A stretch of 10,507 nucleotides of DNA from UBA9848 sp003454065 (GTDB lineage: Bacteria; Spirochaetota; Spirochaetia; Sphaerochaetales; Sphaerochaetaceae). Positions 1-6,240 of this stretch are shown here, in pieces. Under the pieces are notes generated by a model. That model ran no database searches and was not told the DNA's origin. It saw nothing but the letters and a program-made list of their open reading frames with translations. Where the stretch lies: positions 1-10,507 of the forward strand of contig CAMOXM010000045.1 in assembly GCA_946629155.1 (NCBI GenBank). The letters run 5' to 3'. Made by a program: the position numbers and the translations under genes. Numbering within the stretch: the stretch's first letter is position 1; each line of letters begins with the position of its first letter.

Positions 1-129
1 GATCATGCAGTCCTTGCCGTGAAACGCACCCGCCAGAACATCAGCCTTTCCTGCCAGAATGTGCAATCCCGCGAATATTACGCCGATTATAGCCAGCGTA
101 TCCTTGAAAATAGTGCCGTTCCTTTCCAT
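1..129 (-). CDS. Partial N-terminus of a membrane protein in the dcw cluster (product unresolved)
   Basis: The first 43 codons of a gene that runs off the left edge. The chosen ATG lies 11 bases after the ftsL-like stop codon. A competing ATG 9 bases upstream is in another frame that closes after about 31 codons. The visible protein begins MERNGTIFKD and continues into a hydrophobic stretch (about residues 11-27, TLAIIGVIFAGLHILAG), which fits a membrane anchor or first transmembrane helix. The ribosome-binding site is weak, so translation may be coupled to the gene before it. After mraZ-rsmH-ftsL one usually finds ftsI/pbpB, mraY or ftsW. The visible residues carry no diagnostic motif for any of these, so the dcw assignment rests on position only. 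Confidence 0.6.
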   Translation of the reverse strand, partial: MERNGTIFKDTLAIIGVIFAGLHILAGKADVLAGAFHGKDCMI

Positions 130-139
130 TTTGCATAGC

Positions 140-373
140 CTATTGAATCCTCGCAGCCATCCTCATGTCATCACCATGCATGATGCTCGCGATCCTATCA
201 TGTTCGACATCGTTTTCCATGTCTTTGACGATCTGCTCGTACTTCGCTTCCTTCGCCTCAAGGCTTTTGCGATTGACGTTTCCAAACACCATTGCAGCAA
301 GACCGAATCCAACCGCTGCGATTACAATAATCGAAGCGAGCAATTCGACCGCTTTTCCGGAACCGCTATTCAT
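140..373 (-). CDS. ftsL: Small single-pass membrane protein, FtsL-like divisome component
   Basis: A 77-residue protein with a short polar N-terminus (MNSGSGKAVE), one transmembrane helix (about residues 10-30, rich in Ile, Val, Ala and Gly) and a short charged, probably helical tail (about 32-65). This is the topology of FtsL, the bitopic protein that bridges FtsB/DivIC and the FtsW-FtsI septal synthase. FtsL is poorly conserved, and here the call rests mainly on topology and on its place directly after rsmH. Its ATG overlaps the rsmH TGA (ATGA), and an AGGAGG-type ribosome-binding site lies 5 bases upstream inside the end of rsmH, so the two are translationally coupled. The extracytoplasmic coiled coil is shorter than in typical FtsL of about 100-120 residues. 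It could be another small dcw membrane protein. Confidence 0.6.
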   Translation of the reverse strand: MNSGSGKAVELLASIIVIAAVGFGLAAMVFGNVNRKSLEAKEAKYEQIVKDMENDVEHDRIASIMHGDDMRMAARIQ

Positions 374-1254
374 AATGCCCTCCTGACAATCCTAAGCTTG
401 GCGCTCCTGGAAGCGGGGTTGTCATTCCGCTCCGCATCGCCCGGCGCAATCGGCTTCTTCAAGATCATTTCGAACCCGCCTTCGGCTGCAAGCTCCTTGA
501 ATTTAAGCTTGATAATCCTGTCTTCAAGGCTATGGAATGAAATGACCATTATCAATCCGCCTTTCGCTATCACGCCGGCTGCCGAGTCAAGCTCGTCCTT
601 GAGCCTGATCAACTCGCCATTGACTTCGATCCTTATCGCCTGAAAAGTCTTCGTTGCGGCGTCGATCGCGCTTCTTCTTATCTCAAAAGGAGCGAATGCG
701 CTACGAACTATTTCCGCAAGCTGCATCGAAGTCCTTATCCTGCCCTTCTTTCTCTCCTCTGCTATCCTTCGGGCGATTCTCCTCGATTTCCTTTCGTCCG
801 AATATTCATATATCACATCCGCAAGCTTGCTTTCAGGATACCCGTTCACGACATCATAAGCCGTCAGCGCATCATTTCTGCACAGCCTCATGTCCAAGCT
901 CTCATCATCGGAAAAGCTGAATCCGCGGCCTGCTTCGCGATAATGGAACATCGAGACGCCTAGATCGAAGAAAACGCAATCTACGCTTTCCTCCTTCAAA
1001 CTTCTCAAATATGAATCAGCCCACGAATTGACGAATTCGATCCTACCGGCATAACCGGACAGATTCTCCTTCGCCCTTCCCATTATCTCTTCGTCGCAAT
1101 CCACTCCGACGATATGCAAGTCCCCCTTGTTTTCAAGAAAATACCTTGCATGCCCGCCTTCGCCCAAATTGCAATCCACCATTTCACCCACGTTGTAACG
1201 CTTTACGAACGAGAGGCACTCTTCCTTCAGCACGCTCTTATGCCAAGTCCGCAT
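370..1254 (-). CDS. rsmH: 16S rRNA m4C1402 methyltransferase RsmH (MraW)
   Basis: Uses S-adenosylmethionine to N4-methylate C1402 of 16S rRNA in the ribosomal P site. The protein opens with the family's His and Val-Leu pattern (WHKSVLKEE). It then shows a SAM-binding loop DCNLGEGGH (usual form DGTLGGGGH, about residue 28), FDLGVSMF, RGFSFSDDESLDMRL, TFQAIRIEVNGEL, VISFHSLEDR and a C-terminal NPASRSAKLR; all are hallmarks in the right order. Several normally fixed residues differ: the second SAM-loop Gly is Glu, and FDLGVSSPQ reads FDLGVSMFH. The fold-defining motifs remain, so activity is likely. I chose the ATG at 1254, 10 bases after an AAGGAG that overlaps the mraZ stop. A TTG at 1260 is the alternative but sits only 4 bases from that site. 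It follows mraZ with an intergenic gap of under 15 bases. Confidence 0.96.
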   Translation of the reverse strand: MRTWHKSVLKEECLSFVKRYNVGEMVDCNLGEGGHARYFLENKGDLHIVGVDCDEEIMGRAKENLSGYAGRIEFVNSWADSYLRSLKEESVDCVFFDLGVSMFHYREAGRGFSFSDDESLDMRLCRNDALTAYDVVNGYPESKLADVIYEYSDERKSRRIARRIAEERKKGRIRTSMQLAEIVRSAFAPFEIRRSAIDAATKTFQAIRIEVNGELIRLKDELDSAAGVIAKGGLIMVISFHSLEDRIIKLKFKELAAEGGFEMILKKPIAPGDAERNDNPASRSAKLRIVRRAL

Positions 1255-1268
1255 GATCAAGGCACTCC

Positions 1269-1733
1269 TTATGCGTCGCTTTTCATCTCTAGAAGATTGA
1301 ATAGTCCTCGGGCCCGTTCGTTCGCTGTCTTTTGGTTTTCGGCATCATATTCCTCATATTTGTCCTTCTCCCAGATCTCCAGCCTATCGACAAGCCCAAG
1401 AACAACTAATGTGGACTTCGGCGCAATCTCCGCATACGCCCTAAGGCTCTGCGGGATTAGGAACCGCTGCGTCTTATCAACTTCAAATTCCACACTTGGC
1501 GCTATAAGAATCCTTTGGAGGGCAGATACTTCTTCATTGAATGTGAAATTCGAAGATGAATATAATTTTTCGAGCATGACATCGAATGTCTCCTTGGTGT
1601 AGATTGACAAGCATTTCAGGCCAAGGCCTTTGGTAATGACCATTTTCCTGCCTTCAAGCTCATCCTTGAACTTGACAGGCAACGAAATTCTGCCTTTCTC
1701 GTCTGAAATGATTTCAAACTGACCGCTTAGCAT
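1269..1733 (-). CDS. mraZ: Transcriptional regulator MraZ
   Basis: MraZ is a ring-forming DNA-binding protein that controls its own dcw operon by binding repeats in the mraZ promoter. The 154 residues hold two SpoVT/AbrB-like halves. The first has the DxxGR signature at 11-15 (DEKGRISLP); the second has it at 86-90 as DKTQRFLIP, where the usual Gly is Gln. Between them is the usual core ending in LIAPSVEFEVD, and the second half continues SLRAYAEI. Length is slightly above the usual 143, with an acidic/basic C-terminal tail. An AGAGGGTGG ribosome-binding stretch lies just before the ATG, and the promoter carries GTGT repeats described separately. First gene of the operon; rsmH follows at once. 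Confidence 0.95.
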   Translation of the reverse strand: MLSGQFEIISDEKGRISLPVKFKDELEGRKMVITKGLGLKCLSIYTKETFDVMLEKLYSSSNFTFNEEVSALQRILIAPSVEFEVDKTQRFLIPQSLRAYAEIAPKSTLVVLGLVDRLEIWEKDKYEEYDAENQKTANERARGLFNLLEMKSDA

Positions 1734-1755
1734 CTAATGCCACCCTCTTGGACAT

Positions 1756-1784
1756 AATTTACACTTTTTGACACAAAAAAGCAA
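1756..1784 (-). promoter_or_regulatory. Predicted sigma-A-type promoter of the mraZ operon
   Basis: On the minus strand TTGCTT (1779-1784) and TAAATT (1756-1761) are separated by 17 bases. Each hexamer is an imperfect match to TTGACA/TATAAT, so this is a moderate prediction. The position fits a short leader of roughly 15 bases before the ribosome-binding site. The GTGT repeats fall inside the spacer and over the -10 element, where a bound MraZ ring would block polymerase. Confidence 0.5.
1758..1777 (-). promoter_or_regulatory. Tandem GTGT repeats, candidate MraZ operator
   Basis: On the minus strand two contiguous 10-mers, TTTGTGTCAA (1768-1777) and AAAGTGTAAA (1758-1767), place GTGT at an exact 10-bp interval. 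The second matches the AAAGTG[T/G]NNN box reported for mycoplasma MraZ; the first keeps only the GTGT core. Two further 10-mers towards the gene (down to 1738) contain related but out-of-phase TG-rich sequence, so at most two boxes are clear. One helical turn spacing and location in the mraZ promoter support autoregulation. Confidence 0.5.
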
Positions 1785-1891
1785 ATTTTTACAAGATCAT
1801 TTGAATAAATACGCACAGTGAGGCTAGCTTATGTTGCTTTTGAAGTTAAGGCAAGCAGCGAGAAGAGAGGAATTTTGAAAGAACTTCTTTT

Positions 1892-2052
1892 GGGCACTTC
1901 TAAAACCTGCTGCCCAGAGAGCGCCTGCGGATTTCAGAGGCGGAAAATCGCCGTAAACCAGCGGAATACTGTCATATTTTGCTGATTCCCGACGGTTTTC
2001 AGACCCGAAAGGCATCAGGCGAAATCGGGCTCTGAGGTTTTTAGAAGCGCCC
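1892..2052. repeat. 161-bp inverted-repeat element (MITE-like or structured RNA)
   Basis: Fills most of the 321-base gap between the aminopeptidase gene and mraZ. The ends are inverted repeats: 1892-1908 GGGCACTTCTAAAACCT and 2035-2052 AGGTTTTTAGAAGCGCCC, differing by one G/A position and one extra T. Both ends are flanked by TTTT on the plus strand (1888-1891 and 2053-2056), which could be a 4-bp target duplication or plain low complexity. Inside, nested complements continue: 1915-1919 with 2030-2034 (CAGAG/CTCTG), 1922-1927 with 2016-2021 (CGCCTG/CAGGCG), a hairpin 1939-1942/1949-1952 (GGCG/CGCC), and a stem 1955-1959/1994-1998 (AAACC/GGTTT) continuing as 1963-1967/1985-1989 (GGAAT/ATTCC). 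No convincing coding frame lies inside. A partial copy of one end occurs at 9547-9575, which favours a dispersed repeat. A structured RNA or a terminator-like element is the alternative. Confidence 0.65.
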
Positions 2053-2054
2053 TT

Positions 2055-3923
2055 TTATATATCCGATGCGATTTCAAGGAACAAAGCCCTGTTCCTGTCA
2101 TCCAAATCATTTGCAATCGAATCGCGGATTTTTCCGTGGTAATCGTTTACGAATCTTATTTCGCGTTCGGTAAGCATGGATTTGTCTATGAGCTTTCGCT
2201 CATAAGGCATGAGCGTCAAAGGTTCGAAATGCATGAAGCCCGGTTTGCCGGTCGTGGCTACGGAAATGACAGTGTTTTCTATTCTGACGCCGAAGCGACC
2301 CTCCTCATACGATCCCGGCTCTATTGTGAAAACCATTCCCGGATAAATCTTGAAGAGCGATACGTTGTTTTTGAGGCTTGAACTCAATCTGGGAAAATCG
2401 GCATGAACATTTCCGACCATTTCAACTCCATGGCCTATGCCATGCGGAACCGAAATGCCGAATTCGAATAATATCGACCGTGCAAGAAAATCCAACCTGT
2501 ATCCATCCGTTCCGAATGGGAAATCTATCATCTGAAGATAAATGTGGGATTTGAGCACGGCTGTGTAGTGTCTCTTCTCGTCGGCAGTAGGCTCGCCGAA
2601 AACAAGAGTTCTTGTATTGTCCGTAGTTCCGAAATCATATTGCGTTCCGAAGTCCAGCACCAAAAGACCTCTGGATATTTCGCTGGAATCGTCTTTTTCC
2701 GGAACATAGTGGCAAATCGCGCCATTAGGACCGAATGCGGAAATAGTCTGAAAGCTGTCCGAAAGAAAATACCTGTTCTTTTTCCTTTCGTCAGATATGG
2801 CATCAGAGACATCCGTTTCCGTTTTAAAGCTTTCGCCCGACTTCAAACGGCAAAGAAAGCTCGCAAACGCAATCGAGTCGAACCGAAAAGCCAACCCGAT
2901 GCTTTGGGATTCCTCAACTGTTTTCGAAACTTTGAACTTGTCGAACCAGAATCTGTCATACGGTTTGCAACTGTAATTCTCAAGCGAGAAAACATTGAAC
3001 ATTTCGGCCGGATAATCCGAATCTGCAAAATAAATCGATGACGAGAAAGGAATGAGGTATTTCGCTTTATTGAAAAAATCGTCAAGAGAAAAAACGCTTA
3101 TCTCCTTCACGAAGCTTTTCCCATCCTCGCTGCTTCTCAAATTCGAAAAATCATAAGCGAGCTTGTTGCCGAGCCTGCCTTGAATGAACAAATATCCCTT
3201 GTTTCCGGAAAGAATGAAAACGGATGGCGGAAGCATCGACGGCACATTATCAAAGCACCTGATATTCAATATCCATGCAATGTCCGAAGGGTTCGAAAAA
3301 ATCAAAAAGCCGTTCGGGTCCTCCAACCTTGATTCCGCAGCGATTGCATTGAGCTTCAGGACGCGCGGCGAAAAAATCTTGTCAAAGCTGTTCGGCAGCC
3401 CCAGATCCTCTACGTCATCAACGGTATAGGTCGTGGTTTGAGGCCTATCTTTGCATACCCAATTGAACAAATCAACATTCTTCAGCTTGACTTTATCGCT
3501 TCTTCTTATTGCGCCAAGATACACTCCGGAGTGAATCACCCTTTCGTTCGCAGCCAGAACAAATTGTCGGCCTTTCATCTCATCCGCCTTGCGCAATACC
3601 GAAAGATAGCATGAATCCTCGGGATCATCGGATGTAATGGTCAGCCTTAGATTTGCTAATCCGTCGAACTTACCCTTGAGCTCGATCTCATATCTGGAAT
3701 CCGTAACGAAATAAGCGATTCCGTTGTAAAATAAACATGCGGCAGCCTCATCAGCGAAGCCGAACAGGTATTCAAGCGCCTTATATCGCTTTTCTTCGCC
3801 AGAATGAAGTATCGGTGATTTGTTTGTGAATACAACAGCATCCGCCCCGACTTCGTCCATGGCAGCCAGAACGGATGCAACGGCTTCGCTAGCTGATGTT
3901 GTATCTCTTCTTGAACTTTTCAA
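2055..3923 (-). CDS. Xaa-Pro aminopeptidase (aminopeptidase P, M24B, three-domain type)
   Basis: A cytosolic metallopeptidase that removes an N-terminal residue preceding proline. About 620 residues, matching the three-domain XPNPEP1-like form rather than the shorter E. coli PepP. Two creatinase-like N-terminal domains come first (the second contains SNPSDIAWILNIRCFDNVP), then a pita-bread catalytic domain from about residue 335. Numbered from the TTG at 3923, the metal ligands are all present: Asp424 (VLDFGTQYDFGTTD), Asp435 (TTDNTRT), His498 (HGIGHG), Glu535 (FTIEPGSY) and Glu549 (GVRIENTV). The spacing follows the human enzyme closely. The start is uncertain: TTG 3923 has AAGG 5 bases upstream and lies inside rpmE; TTG 3941 has a poor site; ATG 3860 has none and would cut the first helix. 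Likely co-transcribed with rpmE. Confidence 0.93.
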   Translation of the reverse strand: MKSSRRDTTSASEAVASVLAAMDEVGADAVVFTNKSPILHSGEEKRYKALEYLFGFADEAAACLFYNGIAYFVTDSRYEIELKGKFDGLANLRLTITSDDPEDSCYLSVLRKADEMKGRQFVLAANERVIHSGVYLGAIRRSDKVKLKNVDLFNWVCKDRPQTTTYTVDDVEDLGLPNSFDKIFSPRVLKLNAIAAESRLEDPNGFLIFSNPSDIAWILNIRCFDNVPSMLPPSVFILSGNKGYLFIQGRLGNKLAYDFSNLRSSEDGKSFVKEISVFSLDDFFNKAKYLIPFSSSIYFADSDYPAEMFNVFSLENYSCKPYDRFWFDKFKVSKTVEESQSIGLAFRFDSIAFASFLCRLKSGESFKTETDVSDAISDERKKNRYFLSDSFQTISAFGPNGAICHYVPEKDDSSEISRGLLVLDFGTQYDFGTTDNTRTLVFGEPTADEKRHYTAVLKSHIYLQMIDFPFGTDGYRLDFLARSILFEFGISVPHGIGHGVEMVGNVHADFPRLSSSLKNNVSLFKIYPGMVFTIEPGSYEEGRFGVRIENTVISVATTGKPGFMHFEPLTLMPYERKLIDKSMLTEREIRFVNDYHGKIRDSIANDLDDRNRALFLEIASDI

Positions 3924-4089
3924 TTTTACCTTGTGTGTCAACGAATTTCTGCGTTCCGGTGAAGAACGGATGACATGCCGAACATATTTCGACTTCCATA
4001 TTCTTCTTGGTCGTTTTCGTCTTTATGACATTACCGCAAGCGCACTTTATCTCACACAATTCATATTCCGGGTGAATCTTCTTCTTCAT
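3889..4089 (-). CDS. rpmE: 50S ribosomal protein L31, zinc-binding type
   Basis: A 66-residue protein starting MKKKIHPEYELCEIKCACGN and ending in KIEKFKKRYNIS, a full-length L31 of the large ribosomal subunit. The four Cys of the zinc-binding (C+) paralogue are present as CACG and CSAC, followed by the family signature HPFFTGTQKFVDTQGK. An in-frame upstream ATG at 4131 would add 14 unrelated residues; I chose 4089 because it gives the canonical L31 start and has AAAGGAG 11 bases upstream. The 3' end overlaps the likely start of the aminopeptidase gene by about 35 bases, suggesting coupled expression. Confidence 0.97.
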   Translation of the reverse strand: MKKKIHPEYELCEIKCACGNVIKTKTTKKNMEVEICSACHPFFTGTQKFVDTQGKIEKFKKRYNIS

Positions 4090-4105
4090 TTTTAGCCAAT
4101 CTCCT

Positions 4106-4126
4106 TTGCTGATTTCCAAACAGCAA
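4106..4126 (-). promoter_or_regulatory. Hairpin touching the rpmE ribosome-binding site
   Basis: TTGCTG and CAGCAA (6-bp perfect arms, 9-base loop) lie in the rpmE leader. The 3' arm runs into the AAAGGAG ribosome-binding site (about 4101-4106), so the fold could modulate initiation. L31 autogenous control is known in E. coli, but I see no sequence link to that leader, so the regulatory role is only a suggestion. Confidence 0.3.
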
Positions 4127-4143
4127 TTCAAGCAACCTGATAC

Positions 4144-4171
4144 ATTCTACTGATTATCATTCTTTTGTCAA
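4144..4171 (-). promoter_or_regulatory. Strong predicted promoter of rpmE and the aminopeptidase gene
   Basis: On the minus strand a consensus TTGACA (4166-4171) and TAGAAT (4144-4149, five of six to TATAAT) are 16 bases apart. The -35 begins only a few bases after the stop of the 93-residue gene, so rpmE has its own promoter although it could also receive read-through. The predicted leader is about 45-50 bases. Confidence 0.7.
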
Positions 4172-4176
4172 AACCT

Positions 4177-4458
4177 CTAGTACATGAACATAGTGCGCAC
4201 GATGGCTTGTATGTCCTCTTCGGCTGCAGGCAATTCGAAGACGCACGTTTCCCCTTCGCTATTCTGCATTTCGAAAACGCATTCCTTGTCTTTCTTGGGA
4301 TCCGAGGACATGTCGTAAACGAAATAGATGCGAAACGAAGTCTTTTTGTTGTCATAAGCCAGATCGGCGGGATAAAGCTTGCTGTCGCCTTTCTTGTAAA
4401 CGAAGGAATGCTGCCTTCCGAGAGAATCAACTAGTGGAGACTCGATGAATTCTGCCAT
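4177..4458 (-). CDS. Hypothetical protein, 93 residues
   Basis: Not recognised. The protein is soluble-looking, with no signal peptide or membrane segment. It begins MAEFIESPLVDSLGRQHSF, has alternating hydrophobic stretches suggestive of beta strands (about residues 17-75, for example SFRIYFVYDM and ETCVFELP) and ends in a short helix-like tail (EEDIQAIVRTMFMY). Only 3 bases separate it from the stop of the 592-residue gene, and an AGAGG site overlaps the end of that gene, so it is almost surely expressed with it. It is followed immediately by the rpmE promoter, with no hairpin terminator. Codon use looks like that of its neighbours. Confidence 0.8.
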   Translation of the reverse strand: MAEFIESPLVDSLGRQHSFVYKKGDSKLYPADLAYDNKKTSFRIYFVYDMSSDPKKDKECVFEMQNSEGETCVFELPAAEEDIQAIVRTMFMY

Positions 4459-4461
4459 TTT

Positions 4462-6240
4462 CTAACCTCTTGACATTAGTATTTTGCGTATTTCATTGTA
4501 TTTGCGACGAAAAATTTTGATAAAGCTATCCTTACATGCCACTTTGCGAATTATGAACCTCGCCAAGACGAAATCATATTTCTCTTTCAACGCTTCGAAC
4601 AATCCGCTTTTGAGCGTTTCAAGCCTTGATGCCTTATCGAAGTTCTCATCATCGGAAAAATAGAAACCGTCCTGTCTCATGAAAGCGAAAAGATCAGACA
4701 ATTCCTTTCTTAACTGAAGCTTGCTCCATGAAGAATCCAATCTGCCAAGCAAGGCATCGAAAAACATTTTCGAAAATGCCTTCTGGAGCGATGAATTATC
4801 CGAAGAAGGGAAAAAAGAAGATATGAAATGCGCATAGCATTCATAATTCCCGGTATTCAGCACCGAGTCGATGATAGGGTTGAGATAGTCTATCTTATTG
4901 AAATATCTTATAGCGTAATAGTTGAATCGATCATTGTGCAAACCGACCAGTTTGGAATTAAGCTGACTCGTGGAATAATCATTCAATCCGCTGATGAAAT
5001 CAATCAGGTATATGTTGTTGGGCGTCCTGTTTATTTCGCCTGCGAATTGCAGCAGAAGCGAACGGATGTCAGGCGGAATGCATTTGCATTTCGAAAACGA
5101 AAAGAAATAATCCGAAATAACATCGAACAAAAGCACATAGGCCGTGCTCTTTTTCTTTTTTCTGACTATAGCGCCAAGGAAATATCGCAGATTCTCGGTA
5201 TCAAGGCATTCCACGTATCCTCTTATGAATTCCTCGTCGCTCGGCTCACCGTACGAAAAAATGAAGAAATCAAGGACCTCCCTCGCAAGATGCTCGCTTT
5301 TTTCGCAATCGGAAAAATGCTTGTAATACGAATTCAAAGCGATCAGCAGCCGATTATGCTCCCATGCCATAGGGTCGGTTCTGAAAAGATAGACGAACAT
5401 GTCGTATATGTCGGACAGCTCTGTGCTCAAGTGCCCGTACGAACTCTTGTCTATGAAGTCGTTGAAGAAGACGAGATCATCGCTTCTATCCCTGATCGCC
5501 AGATAATATTCCTTGTTCGGATTGGCTATGATGCTATGCGGAAAAAAGCAATTGGAGCCTATTGCGACTTTCTTTTCGAGACTTCTTATCTTGGCGATAA
5601 GACCCTTTTCGCTGCTATCAAGGAATACGAGATCGAATTTATGATCGATAGGAACCGATTGGATCGTGTCGCCTATGGAATAGGAAATCCGATTCGCCAA
5701 ACGAACGGGAAGAGAAGACAACAAGGCTTCGAGCCATGCCCAGCAATTCTCCATAGTATCCGAGAAATACAGCACATCCGCGCCTTCCAACATGTAGATC
5801 AGATTTTCTATCAGGAAATCCGAGGTAGAACTTTCCTTGAACAGCTCCGGATTCGCATCGATCGTCTCTTGAGCATTCAGCCGTTCGGCATTATCGTCGA
5901 AGGCAATCCCGTCATGCGCTTCCTCGCCGCTTCCTCTCTCTGCGAAATCCATGAAAAGCACATCGCGATTCTCAGCGCTTTCGCGTTCGATCATCACCCT
6001 GTCGTAGAATTTCTTGAAAAGTATCTCATTTGCGAGCATGAACGAATATATCGGAAACTTTCCGGAGATCGACCTTTCCACGCTCTTCCCGCCAGGGATT
6101 GAATAGCAGCATTTCAGAGTGCCGTATCCATTAGCCTCTGCAATATAAGAGAATTTCGTTCTTTCCATGCTACCGTCGAATTCACGCGAATCGCACGTAT
6201 AATTGCATCCGATCGAATCGAATAGGTTTTCCGTATTCAT
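4462..6240 (-). CDS. Hypothetical protein, 592 residues
   Basis: Not securely recognised. No signal peptide or transmembrane helix is evident, so it is probably cytoplasmic. Residues 1-85 look like a folded N-terminal domain (GYGTLKCCYSIPGG, KFPIYSFMLANEILFKKFYDR). Residues 86-140 are acidic and probably flexible. From about 141 a second domain includes WAWLEALLSSLPVRLANRISYSIGD (the core LPVRLANRISYS is 177-188). This pattern of Trp, Leu-Pro, Arg and Ile-Ser-Tyr-Ser recalls the middle region of GTPase-associated (GAP1-type) proteins, a weak resemblance I would not annotate without a profile search. The C-terminal 300 residues look largely helical, rich in Phe, Tyr, Asp and Ser, and end in a basic tail. 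Its ATG overlaps the kinase TGA (ATGA), with AGGAG 8 bases upstream, so the two are translationally coupled. Confidence 0.85.
   Translation of the reverse strand: MNTENLFDSIGCNYTCDSREFDGSMERTKFSYIAEANGYGTLKCCYSIPGGKSVERSISGKFPIYSFMLANEILFKKFYDRVMIERESAENRDVLFMDFAERGSGEEAHDGIAFDDNAERLNAQETIDANPELFKESSTSDFLIENLIYMLEGADVLYFSDTMENCWAWLEALLSSLPVRLANRISYSIGDTIQSVPIDHKFDLVFLDSSEKGLIAKIRSLEKKVAIGSNCFFPHSIIANPNKEYYLAIRDRSDDLVFFNDFIDKSSYGHLSTELSDIYDMFVYLFRTDPMAWEHNRLLIALNSYYKHFSDCEKSEHLAREVLDFFIFSYGEPSDEEFIRGYVECLDTENLRYFLGAIVRKKKKSTAYVLLFDVISDYFFSFSKCKCIPPDIRSLLLQFAGEINRTPNNIYLIDFISGLNDYSTSQLNSKLVGLHNDRFNYYAIRYFNKIDYLNPIIDSVLNTGNYECYAHFISSFFPSSDNSSLQKAFSKMFFDALLGRLDSSWSKLQLRKELSDLFAFMRQDGFYFSDDENFDKASRLETLKSGLFEALKEKYDFVLARFIIRKVACKDSFIKIFRRKYNEIRKILMSRG

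Noticed and set aside
1877..1890. AAAGAAC/TTCTTT palindrome next to the element, as a terminator
   Set aside because: Its arms meet with essentially no loop and contain almost no GC pairs, so it would not form an intrinsic terminator.
1824..2015. 63-codon minus-strand frame across the inverted-repeat element
   Set aside because: It lies mostly inside the palindromic element, has no ribosome-binding site, and its composition (PFGSENRRESAKYD...) matches no family; better explained by the repeat.
1892..2052. Known structured RNA (6S RNA, RNase P RNA, tmRNA, common riboswitches)
   Set aside because: The closed-end fold made me consider these, but none of their conserved core sequences is visible, so no family name is given.
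4828..6102. 424-codon plus-strand open frame antisense to the 592-residue gene
   Set aside because: It is long but is a mirror of the opposite coding strand caused by codon bias. The minus frame is longer, has a good AGGAG site and an ATGA coupling, and the plus frame has no promoter or ribosome-binding site.
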